A stretch of DNA of 64,000 nt. Source: Alteromonas sp. KUL42 (GTDB lineage: Bacteria; Pseudomonadota; Gammaproteobacteria; Enterobacterales; Alteromonadaceae). The notes under the pieces are model-generated. The model saw only the letters and a program-made list of their open reading frames with translations, was not told the DNA's origin and made no database searches. Positions 28,457 to 37,349 of this stretch are shown piece by piece (within the stretch, counting starts at the first letter, position 1; every line of letters begins with the position of its first letter). The position numbers and the translations under genes are program-made. The stretch covers positions 409,364 through 473,363 of the forward strand of contig NZ_BJKK01000003.1 in NCBI RefSeq assembly GCF_006538325.1. The letters run 5' to 3'.

Positions 28457-29149
28457 TTATTTTTGTTTGTCTTTACGCACAGGTTGCACTATTGCCTTCT
28501 GTCGACCTGATGAAGATGTTGGTCTTGTTGGCCTAGGCAAGGCTACCTTTCCAGGTTGCTCATAATAGCGAATAACTCTTGTTCGACCAAAGCCTGGATA
28601 CCCCCAAGGACGCATCCATGGATTGTAAAACGGACTATAAAAAGTCCCAAAGCCGTAATAAGGAGAATACCAGCCCATGTGGTAATTGTAGAAAAACGGG
28701 TCTACATCATACACATCGCGCTTACGCCACAAATGATAATCATCTGCTATGATTGTGGGGTATATATAGGGCTGCTCACCGACTAAACCAGAGACTGGTG
28801 TAGTGAGCGTGCCTAAGAACGTCGCCTCACGCCCCTCTTCAAAGACGATTGGGTCGACAAAACCATCTACCTGTACTTTAAAACGCCCTGCGGTTTCGCC
28901 TCTCGTACTGGGCTTGCCATAGTGATTTAGCGGAAACTGCGCTACTTCAATATAGGTTTTGTTTGGTTTGTTCTCAACACCAACGATAATACCACCCCAA
29001 CGGGCTTGTTGGCCTTGTGCATTAGCACCTGCCGTAACAGCTTTCGAATAAGTAACAAGTTGCGTTCCTTCTGGCACATCAATACTTTCTGGAACAATTG
29101 CGCAACCTGAAAAAACAACAATACCTAGCAACAATAAATAGCGATACAT
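28457..29149 (-). CDS. Slp family outer-membrane lipoprotein (YeaY-like)
   Basis: The ATG at 29149, after a GGAG site, gives 230 residues starting with a lipoprotein signal: YLLLLGIVVFSGCAIVPES (Cys at about 16). The Slp domain follows, with GQQARWGGIIVGVENKPNKT, EVAQFPLNHYGKP and GRFKVQVDGFVDPIVF. The C-terminal tail is rich in Tyr/Pro/Gly (YNYHMGWYSPYYGFG, YNPWMRPWGYPGFG) and ends in a basic segment, longer than E. coli Slp or YeaY. The family is linked to stationary-phase and acid stress; function here is inferred. Position between fadD and tsaB matches yeaY. Confidence 0.9.
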   Translation of the reverse strand: MYRYLLLLGIVVFSGCAIVPESIDVPEGTQLVTYSKAVTAGANAQGQQARWGGIIVGVENKPNKTYIEVAQFPLNHYGKPSTRGETAGRFKVQVDGFVDPIVFEEGREATFLGTLTTPVSGLVGEQPYIYPTIIADDYHLWRKRDVYDVDPFFYNYHMGWYSPYYGFGTFYSPFYNPWMRPWGYPGFGRTRVIRYYEQPGKVALPRPTRPTSSSGRQKAIVQPVRKDKQK

Positions 29150-29460
29150 GAAGGAGCTCCCTAAACGGCACGAAAAACGTCGAAAGATGAATTCAACCAC
29201 TTTGCAGTTAAGCGCCCCTGCACTTACTGCAACCTATCGATAAGGCACGTCAAAACATTTTGATTACATTAGCATTTATACGCAATAACGACCACACCAG
29301 TTCGTCTACAAATAGACTATTTACGTTATTTGTCAGATCCCTGCTGAAATAAACTGCGAAATAAAACGCGATGTAAAGCGCCAAAAATATGTCATCGTTA
29401 TAAACAGACTAACGACACAAGGCTAAGTTCAAAAAAGGATTGTAAAGATTGATCTAAACG
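29150..29460. other. Intergenic region upstream of the slp-like gene
   Basis: AT-rich spacer between the Slp-like gene and the small protein gene at 29461. It must carry the slp promoter. I see no further gene, repeat or clear operator. Confidence 0.4.
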
Positions 29461-29754
29461 TTAGGCGTAAATATCTACCCCAAACATGGCGTGAATAGAC
29501 TCGCGCTGCTGTTGTTTTTCAAAACTGGTATAGGACGCAATAGCTTGTTGTGAATAGGCATTTCCGTCTTCGCGTATAAACTGCTGGTAGGCTTTAGCGT
29601 TATCGGTTCCCTGCTCGTCAGGTGCAACAACAATCGCCTTGACCGACGATTCTTCTTGCCCTTTACTCTGCTGCTGAGGGTCTTTGTTGATTTTCGCAAC
29701 CTGCTTCCCAGACGCATCAGAGGCAGGTATTGTGAATTGTGTGTTGATATTCAT
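29461..29754 (-). CDS. Small uncharacterised protein
   Basis: Starting at ATG 29754 the protein has 97 residues; a TTG six codons upstream is possible. It is hydrophilic, Gln-rich in the middle (DPQQQSKGQEESS; SFEKQQQRES) and ends with HAMFGVDIYA, a terminal motif that looks conserved rather than random. No signal peptide, membrane helix or known domain is visible. It lies between slp and tsaB on the same strand, where E. coli has no gene. The ribosome site is weak, so expression level is uncertain. Confidence 0.6.
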   Translation of the reverse strand: MNINTQFTIPASDASGKQVAKINKDPQQQSKGQEESSVKAIVVAPDEQGTDNAKAYQQFIREDGNAYSQQAIASYTSFEKQQQRESIHAMFGVDIYA

Positions 29755-29825
29755 ACCAATGAGGTTTTGCAAAAATCACGCCAAGCAAAACCCCAAATGT
29801 GGTCTATACTCTTATGTACTAAACA

Positions 29826-30551
29826 CTATTCTCTGCCTGGTAACTTTTTCCATGTGACTTTGTCACGTAAATACACAGGCTCCACGTCGATGGCTTGTTT
29901 ACTCTCTCCTCGTATATTTGCGTTTTCAGCGAGAGCTAGCATGTGTAACGCGTTTGGCAGCGTGACGCTAATGTCACTGGCATCAACATTGTTAATACGC
30001 CATTCATTCAACTCAGAATATGCACTCCAGCCTGTACCAGCAACCGATATAAGACCTTCATCACTGTCTTGCAGCATATTGAGTTGATCAATAGCAACGT
30101 TTGCAGGACAAACCTGCTCTTCAATGTGTATTACCAGTTTTTGTTCAGAATATCGATAAACTGCAAAGTACACTTCGTCCATTCTGGCATCTGACGCAAC
30201 CGCAATATACTGGGTGTTATTGGCATCACTGCCCATCTGCAACACAACTTCAGCTGCCATCGCTTCAAGTGTGCTTACTCCAACAACATTATGCCCTGTG
30301 CCAAGCGCTAGACCCTGAATCATACCCGTGGCTATGCGCACACCAGTAAAACTGCCCGGTCCGCGTCCAAAAGCCAATAATTCCAAGTCTCCTAATGTCA
30401 CACCGGCTTCTTTTAACACCTCATCGACCATGGGGAGTAAACGCTGACTGTGCTGTTGTGGGCAAATCTCAAAGCGAGAATAGGCTTTATTATTGTATTG
30501 CAGTGCTACCGAACAAGCTTCGGTAGCAGTGTCTATGGCTAAAATATTCAT
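29826..30551 (-). CDS. tsaB: tRNA threonylcarbamoyladenosine biosynthesis protein TsaB
   Basis: TsaB (YeaZ) partners TsaD and TsaE in forming t6A37 of ANN-decoding tRNAs. The ATG at 30551 gives MNILAIDTATEACSVAL, the standard ASKHA-fold start, for 241 residues; another ATG five codons earlier directly abuts the yoaA stop. LAFGRGPGSFTGVRIATGMIQGLALG is the family core motif (about 68-95). It is essential in most gammaproteobacteria. Located immediately after the yoaA helicase gene, as in E. coli, so probably translationally coupled. Confidence 0.95.
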   Translation of the reverse strand: MNILAIDTATEACSVALQYNNKAYSRFEICPQQHSQRLLPMVDEVLKEAGVTLGDLELLAFGRGPGSFTGVRIATGMIQGLALGTGHNVVGVSTLEAMAAEVVLQMGSDANNTQYIAVASDARMDEVYFAVYRYSEQKLVIHIEEQVCPANVAIDQLNMLQDSDEGLISVAGTGWSAYSELNEWRINNVDASDISVTLPNALHMLALAENANIRGESKQAIDVEPVYLRDKVTWKKLPGRE

Positions 30552-30566
30552 GTGTTTCTCTAACAT

Positions 30567-32486
30567 TTAATCTTGATCAATATTGGCAAGAAAATTCTCA
30601 ACTTCGTCTAAGCTTCGGGTGCGCTTCATATCAGGCAAACTGCCAATAAAAGTTTTGGCATAGGGCTTGGTCACTAAACGGTTATCACAAATAACTAAAA
30701 CACCTTTATCTGATGGATCGCGAATTAACCTACCCGCCCCTTGCTTTAGCGTAATAACCGCTTGTGGGATCTGAATAACCGCAAACGGATTAGCCCCTCT
30801 TTTTTTCACATCTTCCATGCGTGCTTGTAGCAAGGGATCATCCGGCGAGGCAAACGGTAATTTATCAATCATAACGCACACAAGGTCGTTACCGCGTACA
30901 TCAACCCCTTCCCAAAATGCGCCGGTGCCCATCAATACGGCTTTTTCATCCGCAAGGTAAGCATCGAGTAGCGCTTGTTTCGTGGTTGTGCCTTGCACTA
31001 GTAGCGGATTGTCAATTTCCTCTTCAAGCTTTTGCGCAATTTCTCGTAGCATGGCGTGGCTAGTAAACAATAAGAAGCACCGCCCACCACTGGCTTTTAT
31101 CAAACGCTTGGCGGTTTGCAGCAGTGTTTCACGCATACTATAACTATTGGGCTCGGGTAAATAGCGAGGCACACACAACATAGCTTGATTTGGATAATCA
31201 AATGGGCTGTCTAGTCCAAGCGTTTGTGCTTCTTCAAGCCCCATACGTCGTTGAAAATGTTCAAAGCCACCATTTACCATGAGGGTAGCTGAGGTAAAAA
31301 TCCAACCTCGGGGCGGCGATGCCACAAAGCGTCTAAACTTAGCGGCTATCGACAGCGGTGTTAGGTGCATAATGAGATGACGTTGTGTGGTTTCATACCA
31401 CAAGCTCACATTTTCTTGCTTGTCATCGCTTAGAGCATCAAGTTGCTCTCTTGCAGCCACCACCCGTTCGTACATATTGTCGAGATCTTTATCTCTACCT
31501 ATATGCAGCTTACAAACTTCATGAAGTACGCCCAGCGCCTCAGCCAACTTTCCAACTTGAAGACGAACATCCTCTCTTTGCAATGACTCCGCCCAATTTC
31601 CACGCTCCGGATTATCGGGAAATAACAAACGTAGATCAGAGGCAATCATTCGGCATTTATCAGCAGCTTTATCTAACTGCCCTGCGTCTTTTAGTGCGGT
31701 GCGAAACAGTAGGGTTATATCTTTAGCGATATCGTGTATTTGTCGCGTAGACAGAGACTCGCCAAAGTAATCACTGGCAATATCGGGAATTTGGTGTGCT
31801 TCATCAAAAATGATGGCATCTGCTTCCGGAATAAGTTCGCCAAACCCGGTGTCTTTAAGCGCCATGTCTGCAAAGAACAGATGATGATTAACAACGATGA
31901 TATCAGCGTCTAACGCTTTTCTGCGTGCCTTTACCAAATAACAGTCTTCATAGTCAGGGCAATCTCGTCCTAGGCAGTTATCTACGGTTGATGTCACCAA
32001 TGGTAAAACACGCGCATCTTCTGGTAGCGTTTTAAGCTCGCCCATGTCACCGGTTTTTGTGGTGGTTGACCATCTCTTTACTTCAGACAACTGGCCTAGT
32101 ACGTCTTTTTCTACCAAGGTTGAATTGCCACTGTGCTGGGCAACTCTGTGCAAGCACAAGTAATTAGCCCGCCCTTTCAACAAGGCTGTTTTGCGCTTAC
32201 TGCCCAGCGCTTTTTTTACCAAAGGTAAATCGCGATGGAATAATTGCTCTTGTAAATTCTTCGTGCCTGTCGACACTATCGCTTTGCCACTACTTAACAG
32301 CGCAGGGGCCAAATAGGCGAAGGTTTTACCCGTTCCTGTGCCCGCTTCTACAATTAGGCTGCCCGTCGTATCGATAGCATGCTTCACCGCCTTGGCCATT
32401 TCGGTTTGTGCATCGCGGGGCACAAAACCTTTAATGGTTTTAGCAAGCAAGCCATCTGAAGAAAATACATCGTTAATAGTGGGCAT
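30567..32486 (-). CDS. yoaA: DinG-family ATP-dependent DNA helicase YoaA
   Basis: This is a superfamily 2 Fe-S helicase related to XPD. The 639 residues contain Walker A VEAGTGTGKT (about 46-55), cysteines of a 4Fe-4S cluster (CLHRV near 110 and NCLGRDCPDYEDC near 167-179), the DEAH box IIFDEAHQIPD and motif VI QGAGRLIRDPSDKG. E. coli YoaA works with the polymerase clamp-loader subunit chi in repair of blocked forks. It has no exonuclease domain, which separates it from Gram-positive DinG. It is first in the transcript with tsaB. I see no LexA box in the upstream spacer. Confidence 0.94.
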   Translation of the reverse strand: MPTINDVFSSDGLLAKTIKGFVPRDAQTEMAKAVKHAIDTTGSLIVEAGTGTGKTFAYLAPALLSSGKAIVSTGTKNLQEQLFHRDLPLVKKALGSKRKTALLKGRANYLCLHRVAQHSGNSTLVEKDVLGQLSEVKRWSTTTKTGDMGELKTLPEDARVLPLVTSTVDNCLGRDCPDYEDCYLVKARRKALDADIIVVNHHLFFADMALKDTGFGELIPEADAIIFDEAHQIPDIASDYFGESLSTRQIHDIAKDITLLFRTALKDAGQLDKAADKCRMIASDLRLLFPDNPERGNWAESLQREDVRLQVGKLAEALGVLHEVCKLHIGRDKDLDNMYERVVAAREQLDALSDDKQENVSLWYETTQRHLIMHLTPLSIAAKFRRFVASPPRGWIFTSATLMVNGGFEHFQRRMGLEEAQTLGLDSPFDYPNQAMLCVPRYLPEPNSYSMRETLLQTAKRLIKASGGRCFLLFTSHAMLREIAQKLEEEIDNPLLVQGTTTKQALLDAYLADEKAVLMGTGAFWEGVDVRGNDLVCVMIDKLPFASPDDPLLQARMEDVKKRGANPFAVIQIPQAVITLKQGAGRLIRDPSDKGVLVICDNRLVTKPYAKTFIGSLPDMKRTRSLDEVENFLANIDQD

Positions 32487-32616
32487 TATTTGAATACTTT
32501 GAACAGGTTACTGATGTCGGCTGCGCATTATGCCAAAAAGCACCTAGAATGCCCATTAAAGGTTACCGTTTACCTTTAAACTGGACTTTAAAATAGAAAA
32601 TTTAAATTCCATTAGC

Positions 32617-32652
32617 ATTGTTCGATTTCGAACAATAGTGTTTGATATCGAA
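32617..32652. promoter_or_regulatory. Two tandem palindromes, candidate enhancer sites
   Basis: The perfect palindrome ATTGTTCGA-N2-TCGAACAAT (32617-32636) is followed by a related element TTTGATATCGAA (32641-32652). Its core aligns with TTCGATTTCGAA at 32621-32632, exactly 20 bp away, so both lie on the same DNA face. They are about 80-115 bp upstream of the putative sigma-54 promoter, a normal distance for NtrC-type activators. Confidence 0.65.
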
Positions 32653-32715
32653 TAGCACGCTCAATTCCCCCATCAAACAATAACCGCAAACCACTGATTT
32701 ATAAAGATAAATTAT

Positions 32716-32732
32716 TTGGCACACCTTTTTCA
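32716..32732 (+). promoter_or_regulatory. Candidate sigma-54 promoter of the exporter operon
   Basis: TTGGCACACCTTTTTCA fits the -24/-12 consensus TTGGCACRNNNNTTGCA with one mismatch (T for G of the -12 GC) and correct spacing. It lies 84 bp before the first gene. The operon itself encodes a sigma-54-dependent response regulator. Confidence 0.65.
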
Positions 32733-32816
32733 TTGTACTTAGCGATGTCATTGAACACTGCTTGTAATACGTGACGCACTACAAAGCAGTTACACAGTAA
32801 GCTAAGGAACGTTGTC

Positions 32817-34067
32817 GTGGACATACAACTTAAAAAAACTTCATCAAAAAAGCGCTTATATATAGCTGCACCTTTCGCCATCGCGCTACTCAGTGTCGGC
32901 TATTTTTTGCAGTCTGATACCATTCCTAGCATAAAAGAAGACAAAGTTACTTTGGTAAAAGTGGAGCAAGGAAGTGTGGACTTATACAGCCAAGCATTTG
33001 GCGAGCTATTTTCAGCGCAAGAACGCATATTAACCTCTCAAGCTGCCGGTAAAGTCTCGGCAATCTTATTACGCCCAGGCGCAACAGTAACACCAGAAAG
33101 TGTAATTTTAACGTTGACAAACCCAGAGTTAAATCAAGCATACCAATCTGCCTTAGGTGAGTTAAATGCACAAAAAGCACAATTGGAATCTTTCGAATTA
33201 GAGCAGCAAAACGCACGTTTGGATTTTCAAGGTCGCATAGCAGATATTGAATCTGCGCTAGAGAGTGCGCAGCTAGACCTAGACGTAAATACCCAGCTAT
33301 CAGAACGCGGCGTTTCCGCCAGACTTGAAATCTTGCGCGCAGAATTGGAAGTTAAACTTCAGAAGAAAAAGCTCGAGTTTGAAAAACAGAAATACGAGCA
33401 TTTTACCAAAGTGCAGGCATTCCAACTAAAACAACAACATATCGAAGTGGAACAGCAAAATCAGCAGGTTGCTTTGTTAAGAGCACAATTAGACGATTTG
33501 GACGTAAAAGCCGGTATTGTTGGAACATTACAGAACTTAGATGTGGAAATTGGCGAGTCATTGCCTCAAGGAGCAACACTAGGTCGCGTGGGTTCTGTAG
33601 ACGCATTACTTGCCCGCTTGCGCGTTCCTCAGCATCAAGCAGATCAAATCGCCATCGGCGCTTCCGTCGAACTCACTACGCGTAAAGGCAGTATTCAAGG
33701 TGAAATCAGCCGCATTGAATCGGTTGTGAACAATGGTGTGGTATTAGCGGAAGTTCAGCTTATTGGCGAGCTTCCAAGTGATGCTAGGCCCCTTGCCTCT
33801 GTTACCGGCCAAATATTTATTCATACGCAAGAAAACGCTTTGTATGTGCGACAAACAGCTGGCCTTCGTCCTCAATCGCAAATTGAGCGCTTTGTACTAG
33901 ACGAAACACAAAGTCACCAAGCGCAAAAGCGCCAAATTCAACTAGGTGAGCTCACCAAAGGCAAGCTCATCATTCAATCTGGCTTACAAGTTAACGATTA
34001 CTTCATATCGCAAATGCAAGATACATGGGCAATGCACAATATGATCAATATCGAACAAAAGGGATAA
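32817..34067 (+). CDS. HlyD/MacA-type periplasmic adaptor of an ABC exporter
   Basis: The 416-residue protein starts with GTG at 32817. It has an N-terminal membrane anchor (YIAAPFAIALLSVGYFL, about 15-33), a short lipoyl-like half and a long coiled coil (about 105-220, ELNAQKAQLESFELEQQNARL to VEQQNQQVALLRAQL). The second lipoyl half (GIVGTLQNLDVEIGESLPQG) and beta-barrel and membrane-proximal domains follow. It bridges the inner-membrane ABC permease to an outer-membrane channel, probably TolC, which is not in the window. It is first of five genes: adaptor, ATPase, permease, response regulator and kinase. Spacing to the ATPase gene is 4 bp. Confidence 0.88.
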   Translation: MDIQLKKTSSKKRLYIAAPFAIALLSVGYFLQSDTIPSIKEDKVTLVKVEQGSVDLYSQAFGELFSAQERILTSQAAGKVSAILLRPGATVTPESVILTLTNPELNQAYQSALGELNAQKAQLESFELEQQNARLDFQGRIADIESALESAQLDLDVNTQLSERGVSARLEILRAELEVKLQKKKLEFEKQKYEHFTKVQAFQLKQQHIEVEQQNQQVALLRAQLDDLDVKAGIVGTLQNLDVEIGESLPQGATLGRVGSVDALLARLRVPQHQADQIAIGASVELTTRKGSIQGEISRIESVVNNGVVLAEVQLIGELPSDARPLASVTGQIFIHTQENALYVRQTAGLRPQSQIERFVLDETQSHQAQKRQIQLGELTKGKLIIQSGLQVNDYFISQMQDTWAMHNMINIEQKG

Positions 34068-34071
34068 AACA

Positions 34072-34803
34072 ATGAGCAAAAATATCGTAGTAAGTATGCA
34101 GAATATTCATAAGAAATACTTGGGCACGGAAATAGAAACTCATGCGCTTCAGGGGATCTCACTGAGGATTTACGAAGGTGAATTTGTGGCCATTACAGGC
34201 CCTTCTGGTTGCGGGAAATCAACCCTTTTAACCATTATGGGCTTGCTAGATAGCGCATCTGAAGGGTCTTATCACATCAGTGGTATCGATACGTCATCGC
34301 TAAAAGTCGATCATAGAACACAGGTGCGAAATCAGCATATCGGTTATGTATTCCAATCGTTTAATCTTATTGATTCGATGACAGTGTATGAAAACGTGGC
34401 TTTACCGCTTGAGCATCGCGGTGAGAATGCACAAGTCATAAAAAGTGCAGTGACGGACGCACTAGAAAAAGTGGGTATGCAACATCGAGCACAGTATAAA
34501 CCTAATCAAATTTCCGGTGGTCAACAACAACGAGTAGCCATCGCCAGAGCGTTAGTGGGCAACCCCGACCTTATATTGGTTGATGAGCCCACCGGGAACC
34601 TTGATACCCAAAACGGCGACGCCGTTATGAAGCTATTGATGACCTTAAATAAACAAGGCTCAACGATTGTCATGGTAACCCATGACAGCAGATACAGCGG
34701 ACTAGCCCATCGCCAAATACAGCTGCTAGATGGCAAAGTTGTAGGTAAAAAACAACTGCAAACGTCGCCTGAAGTCCCCTCTAAAAATAAGGACGTAGCA
34801 TGA
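34072..34803 (+). CDS. ABC transporter ATP-binding protein (MacB/LolD type)
   Basis: The 243-residue ATPase energises the FtsX/MacB-type permease encoded next. It has Walker A GPSGCGKST (about 43-51), the Q-loop in GYVFQSFNLIDSMTV, signature ISGGQQQRVAIAR and Walker B LILVDEPTGNLD, with the H-loop His in VMVTHDSRY. The family (MacB, LolD, FtsE, SalX) exports peptides, lipoproteins or macrolides by mechanotransmission. Its stop overlaps the permease ATG by 4 bp (ATGA), so the two are translationally coupled. Confidence 0.94.
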   Translation: MSKNIVVSMQNIHKKYLGTEIETHALQGISLRIYEGEFVAITGPSGCGKSTLLTIMGLLDSASEGSYHISGIDTSSLKVDHRTQVRNQHIGYVFQSFNLIDSMTVYENVALPLEHRGENAQVIKSAVTDALEKVGMQHRAQYKPNQISGGQQQRVAIARALVGNPDLILVDEPTGNLDTQNGDAVMKLLMTLNKQGSTIVMVTHDSRYSGLAHRQIQLLDGKVVGKKQLQTSPEVPSKNKDVA

Positions 34804-37268
34804 GACTTTATATCAATGCCTTTAAACGGGGTATTCAACGGATCTTTAGCTTGCCCCGGCTTAGTTTACCGCTTATCAGTACCTTGGGCTTAACACTCGC
34901 CGCGGTATTAAGTGTAGTGGCAATTTCAAACACATTATTGTTTAAGCCTCTTCCAGATATAAACGAAAACGATCTCTATCAAGTGGATTTGCAGATGGCG
35001 TTTAGCGAAGGCCTAAACGTGCAGTTTTTTAGCGACCCTAGACGCGTTGCGTCAATTAAAAAACGTTATGGTGATGAACTGTCATGGGGCCACGTTATCC
35101 CTAGTACTGCAAATATTGAATTAGGCGGCCAGCCAATAGAAGTCACCCACTTTGATTCGGTAACCGGTTCACCTGAGGTACTGGGTCTTGCCCTGATTAC
35201 CGGACAAAGCAGCGATATTCAAAATGTGGAAGAAGGTGTGTGGATATCAAAAAGTCTCTGGCAGTCAGCATTAAATAGCAATGAAGATCTCAACGGCAAA
35301 ACCTTACGGCTTGATGGCGAAGACAGACCTATATTTGGTGTTTTCGATGACTTCGCTAGCTTGAATGCTGTTGGTCTAAACAACCAATCAACACAACAAG
35401 TATGGCGCTTTCGAAACTTTGATACCTTGTTAGAAACACCCGATACCATCAGCTTGAATTTAGGCACTATGACTTTCGTTAGAGGCCCAGAGACGAATAT
35501 GCCAACGACCGCAGAAATTGAAGCTTGGTATGTAGACTATGTGAACAATGAAATTACCGTAGAACGTGCTAAAACCTTTTTATTGAGCAAGACTGTTGAA
35601 GGTCAGAAAACAAACTATCGCGACGCTTTTATTGGCGATAGTCAACGCTTAGCGTTTGTATTGATGTTCGCCATGTTTAGCTTGTTAATAATGGCGTGCT
35701 TAAACTTACTCAATATGTTCATTGCACATTATCAAAGCCGCAATAAAGAGTTCGCCATTCATATTTGTAACGGTTCTACATTCACAAGATTACGAGGGTT
35801 AGTCTTTACCGAAAACTTGCCAATGTTCATTTTAGCCTCAATATTAGGGCTACTGGTTGCTGAATGGCTAATGGAGCTTCTTCCCATACTTGCAGGTGAT
35901 AACCTTCCCCTATTAGATTACATCCATCTGGACATGCTAAGTATTATTCTAGCGTTATCAGTGGTGCTATTTATTAATGCTATATTTGCGGTCATATCAC
36001 TAATTTACGTTGATAAAAACGCCTTAACCGACAGTTTAAACTCAAGCGGAAAAGGCACCCCTGCGCAACAAAATCAATTGATAAGCAAAACGCTCATGGT
36101 ATTACAACTTACTCTTGCCTGCGTGTTGCTAACTGGTGCCAGTATCTCGGTAAAAGACAGCTATGACGCGGCTTACACCGACTTAGGTTATAGCATGCCC
36201 AACGCCTATGAGGTTAGCATGCAAATTATCGATGATAACTGGCAAGAGTCAATGCGCGAGCAAGGGCGACTTCGCGGTAATGAGTGGCAACAAGTTAGAC
36301 AAGACTTTGTCACACGTCTATCAAATTTAGACGCACAGGTCCTCGATGTGGACGTATTACCACTCACTAGCAACGTCAGCCTTCGCGCCTTCCCAGATCC
36401 AGACACGGGTAACTCTGTGATGATTCGCCCTGTAATGTGGGCTCCAAAACTCATTGAAACCTTTGATATAACCTTGTTAGCTGGTCGCAACCTTACACCA
36501 GACAAAGCAACACTTTCAGAAGTCCTCATTGCCAAAGCTTTTGCCATAGAGCGAGCCGGTGAAGACAAATGGGAGTCGATGGTCGGCAAAGAGATACGCA
36601 TGGGAGAAGAAGAGGAAGATATTTTTCTGGTGGTGGGTATAGTAGAAGATATTGTTCCTTTGCCAGCGGGTACACTGAACGTCACTGCGCCTGAGATCTA
36701 TTTCAAAGATCCCAATGAAATTGACTTCAACCGCTTGTCAGCTGTAGTCGTTATGCCACAAGGTAATGAACTCACCAGAGAGCAGGTTGAACAAGCCGTA
36801 AAAGGTATTGACCCGAGACTAAACGAAGTACAAGTTGAAGGTATGGTTCAAAGGTGGGATGCAGTAACAGAAACAACCCGATTAAATATGTATATTGTTG
36901 CTGGATTAGCATTATTAACCCTAGTACTTGCTGCAATCGGAGTGTCGGGGCTAAGTCAAATGACAGCCAGTCAAAAACGCTATGAATTAGCAGTTCGCAT
37001 GGCAACTGGCGCAAAACAATCTAAATTACTTCAATTACTTATAAAAGATTCGCTTTGGATGTTGATTACTGGATTAGGATTAGGTGTAATCGCCGCAGTC
37101 TTAGCATATCGGTTCGTCCTCGATTTCTTTTCCAGCGCGCCACCGTTTGACTGGGCGGGAACGATGACCATCAATGTACTATTAGCATGCGTGATGTTAC
37201 TTTCAATTGCCATTCCGGGATGGCGGGTAATAAGTAGAGATCCAATGCGAGTATTGCGAGACCTATAA
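34800..37268 (+). CDS. Double FtsX/MacB-type ABC transporter permease
   Basis: The 822 residues are a tandem duplication of the MacB-type permease, giving about eight helices rather than the four of MacB. Half 1 has a first helix (LPLISTLGLTLAAVLSVVAIS), a periplasmic MacB core domain and three helices at about 280-400. Half 2 repeats this with a helix near 430 (MVLQLTLACVLLTGAS), a periplasmic domain to about 695 and three helices ending with PGWRVISRDPMRVLRDL, the usual C-terminal FtsX motif. The fused architecture suggests it acts as a pseudo-dimer. The substrate is unknown; antimicrobial peptides or envelope lipoproteins are typical for this class. Confidence 0.9.
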   Translation: MRLYINAFKRGIQRIFSLPRLSLPLISTLGLTLAAVLSVVAISNTLLFKPLPDINENDLYQVDLQMAFSEGLNVQFFSDPRRVASIKKRYGDELSWGHVIPSTANIELGGQPIEVTHFDSVTGSPEVLGLALITGQSSDIQNVEEGVWISKSLWQSALNSNEDLNGKTLRLDGEDRPIFGVFDDFASLNAVGLNNQSTQQVWRFRNFDTLLETPDTISLNLGTMTFVRGPETNMPTTAEIEAWYVDYVNNEITVERAKTFLLSKTVEGQKTNYRDAFIGDSQRLAFVLMFAMFSLLIMACLNLLNMFIAHYQSRNKEFAIHICNGSTFTRLRGLVFTENLPMFILASILGLLVAEWLMELLPILAGDNLPLLDYIHLDMLSIILALSVVLFINAIFAVISLIYVDKNALTDSLNSSGKGTPAQQNQLISKTLMVLQLTLACVLLTGASISVKDSYDAAYTDLGYSMPNAYEVSMQIIDDNWQESMREQGRLRGNEWQQVRQDFVTRLSNLDAQVLDVDVLPLTSNVSLRAFPDPDTGNSVMIRPVMWAPKLIETFDITLLAGRNLTPDKATLSEVLIAKAFAIERAGEDKWESMVGKEIRMGEEEEDIFLVVGIVEDIVPLPAGTLNVTAPEIYFKDPNEIDFNRLSAVVVMPQGNELTREQVEQAVKGIDPRLNEVQVEGMVQRWDAVTETTRLNMYIVAGLALLTLVLAAIGVSGLSQMTASQKRYELAVRMATGAKQSKLLQLLIKDSLWMLITGLGLGVIAAVLAYRFVLDFFSSAPPFDWAGTMTINVLLACVMLLSIAIPGWRVISRDPMRVLRDL

Positions 37269-37290
37269 CAATAATGTAAAAACGACATTA

Positions 37291-37339
37291 CCCACTGTAA
37301 AAATCAGTCACTACGTAATTAAAATACAGTGGGCTTTTT
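37291..37339 (+). terminator. Intercistronic terminator/attenuator before the response regulator gene
   Basis: CCCACTGTA (37291-37299) pairs perfectly with TACAGTGGG (37325-37333), followed by CTTTTT. The loop is 25 nt. It lies 10 bp before the response regulator start and could reduce its transcription relative to the exporter genes. Confidence 0.55.
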
Positions 37340-37349
37340 AAGGATAACT

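Larger units (their letters stand above)
32487..32816. other. Divergent yoaA/exporter intergenic region
   Basis: This 330-bp spacer holds two tandem palindromes (32617-32652) and a near-consensus sigma-54 promoter (32716-32732), both pointing to regulation of the exporter operon. I see no gene inside. Confidence 0.6.

Noticed and set aside
29656..30087. Plus-strand 143-codon frame across the tsaB end
   Set aside because: It overlaps tsaB and the small upstream gene in the opposite strand with no domain evidence.
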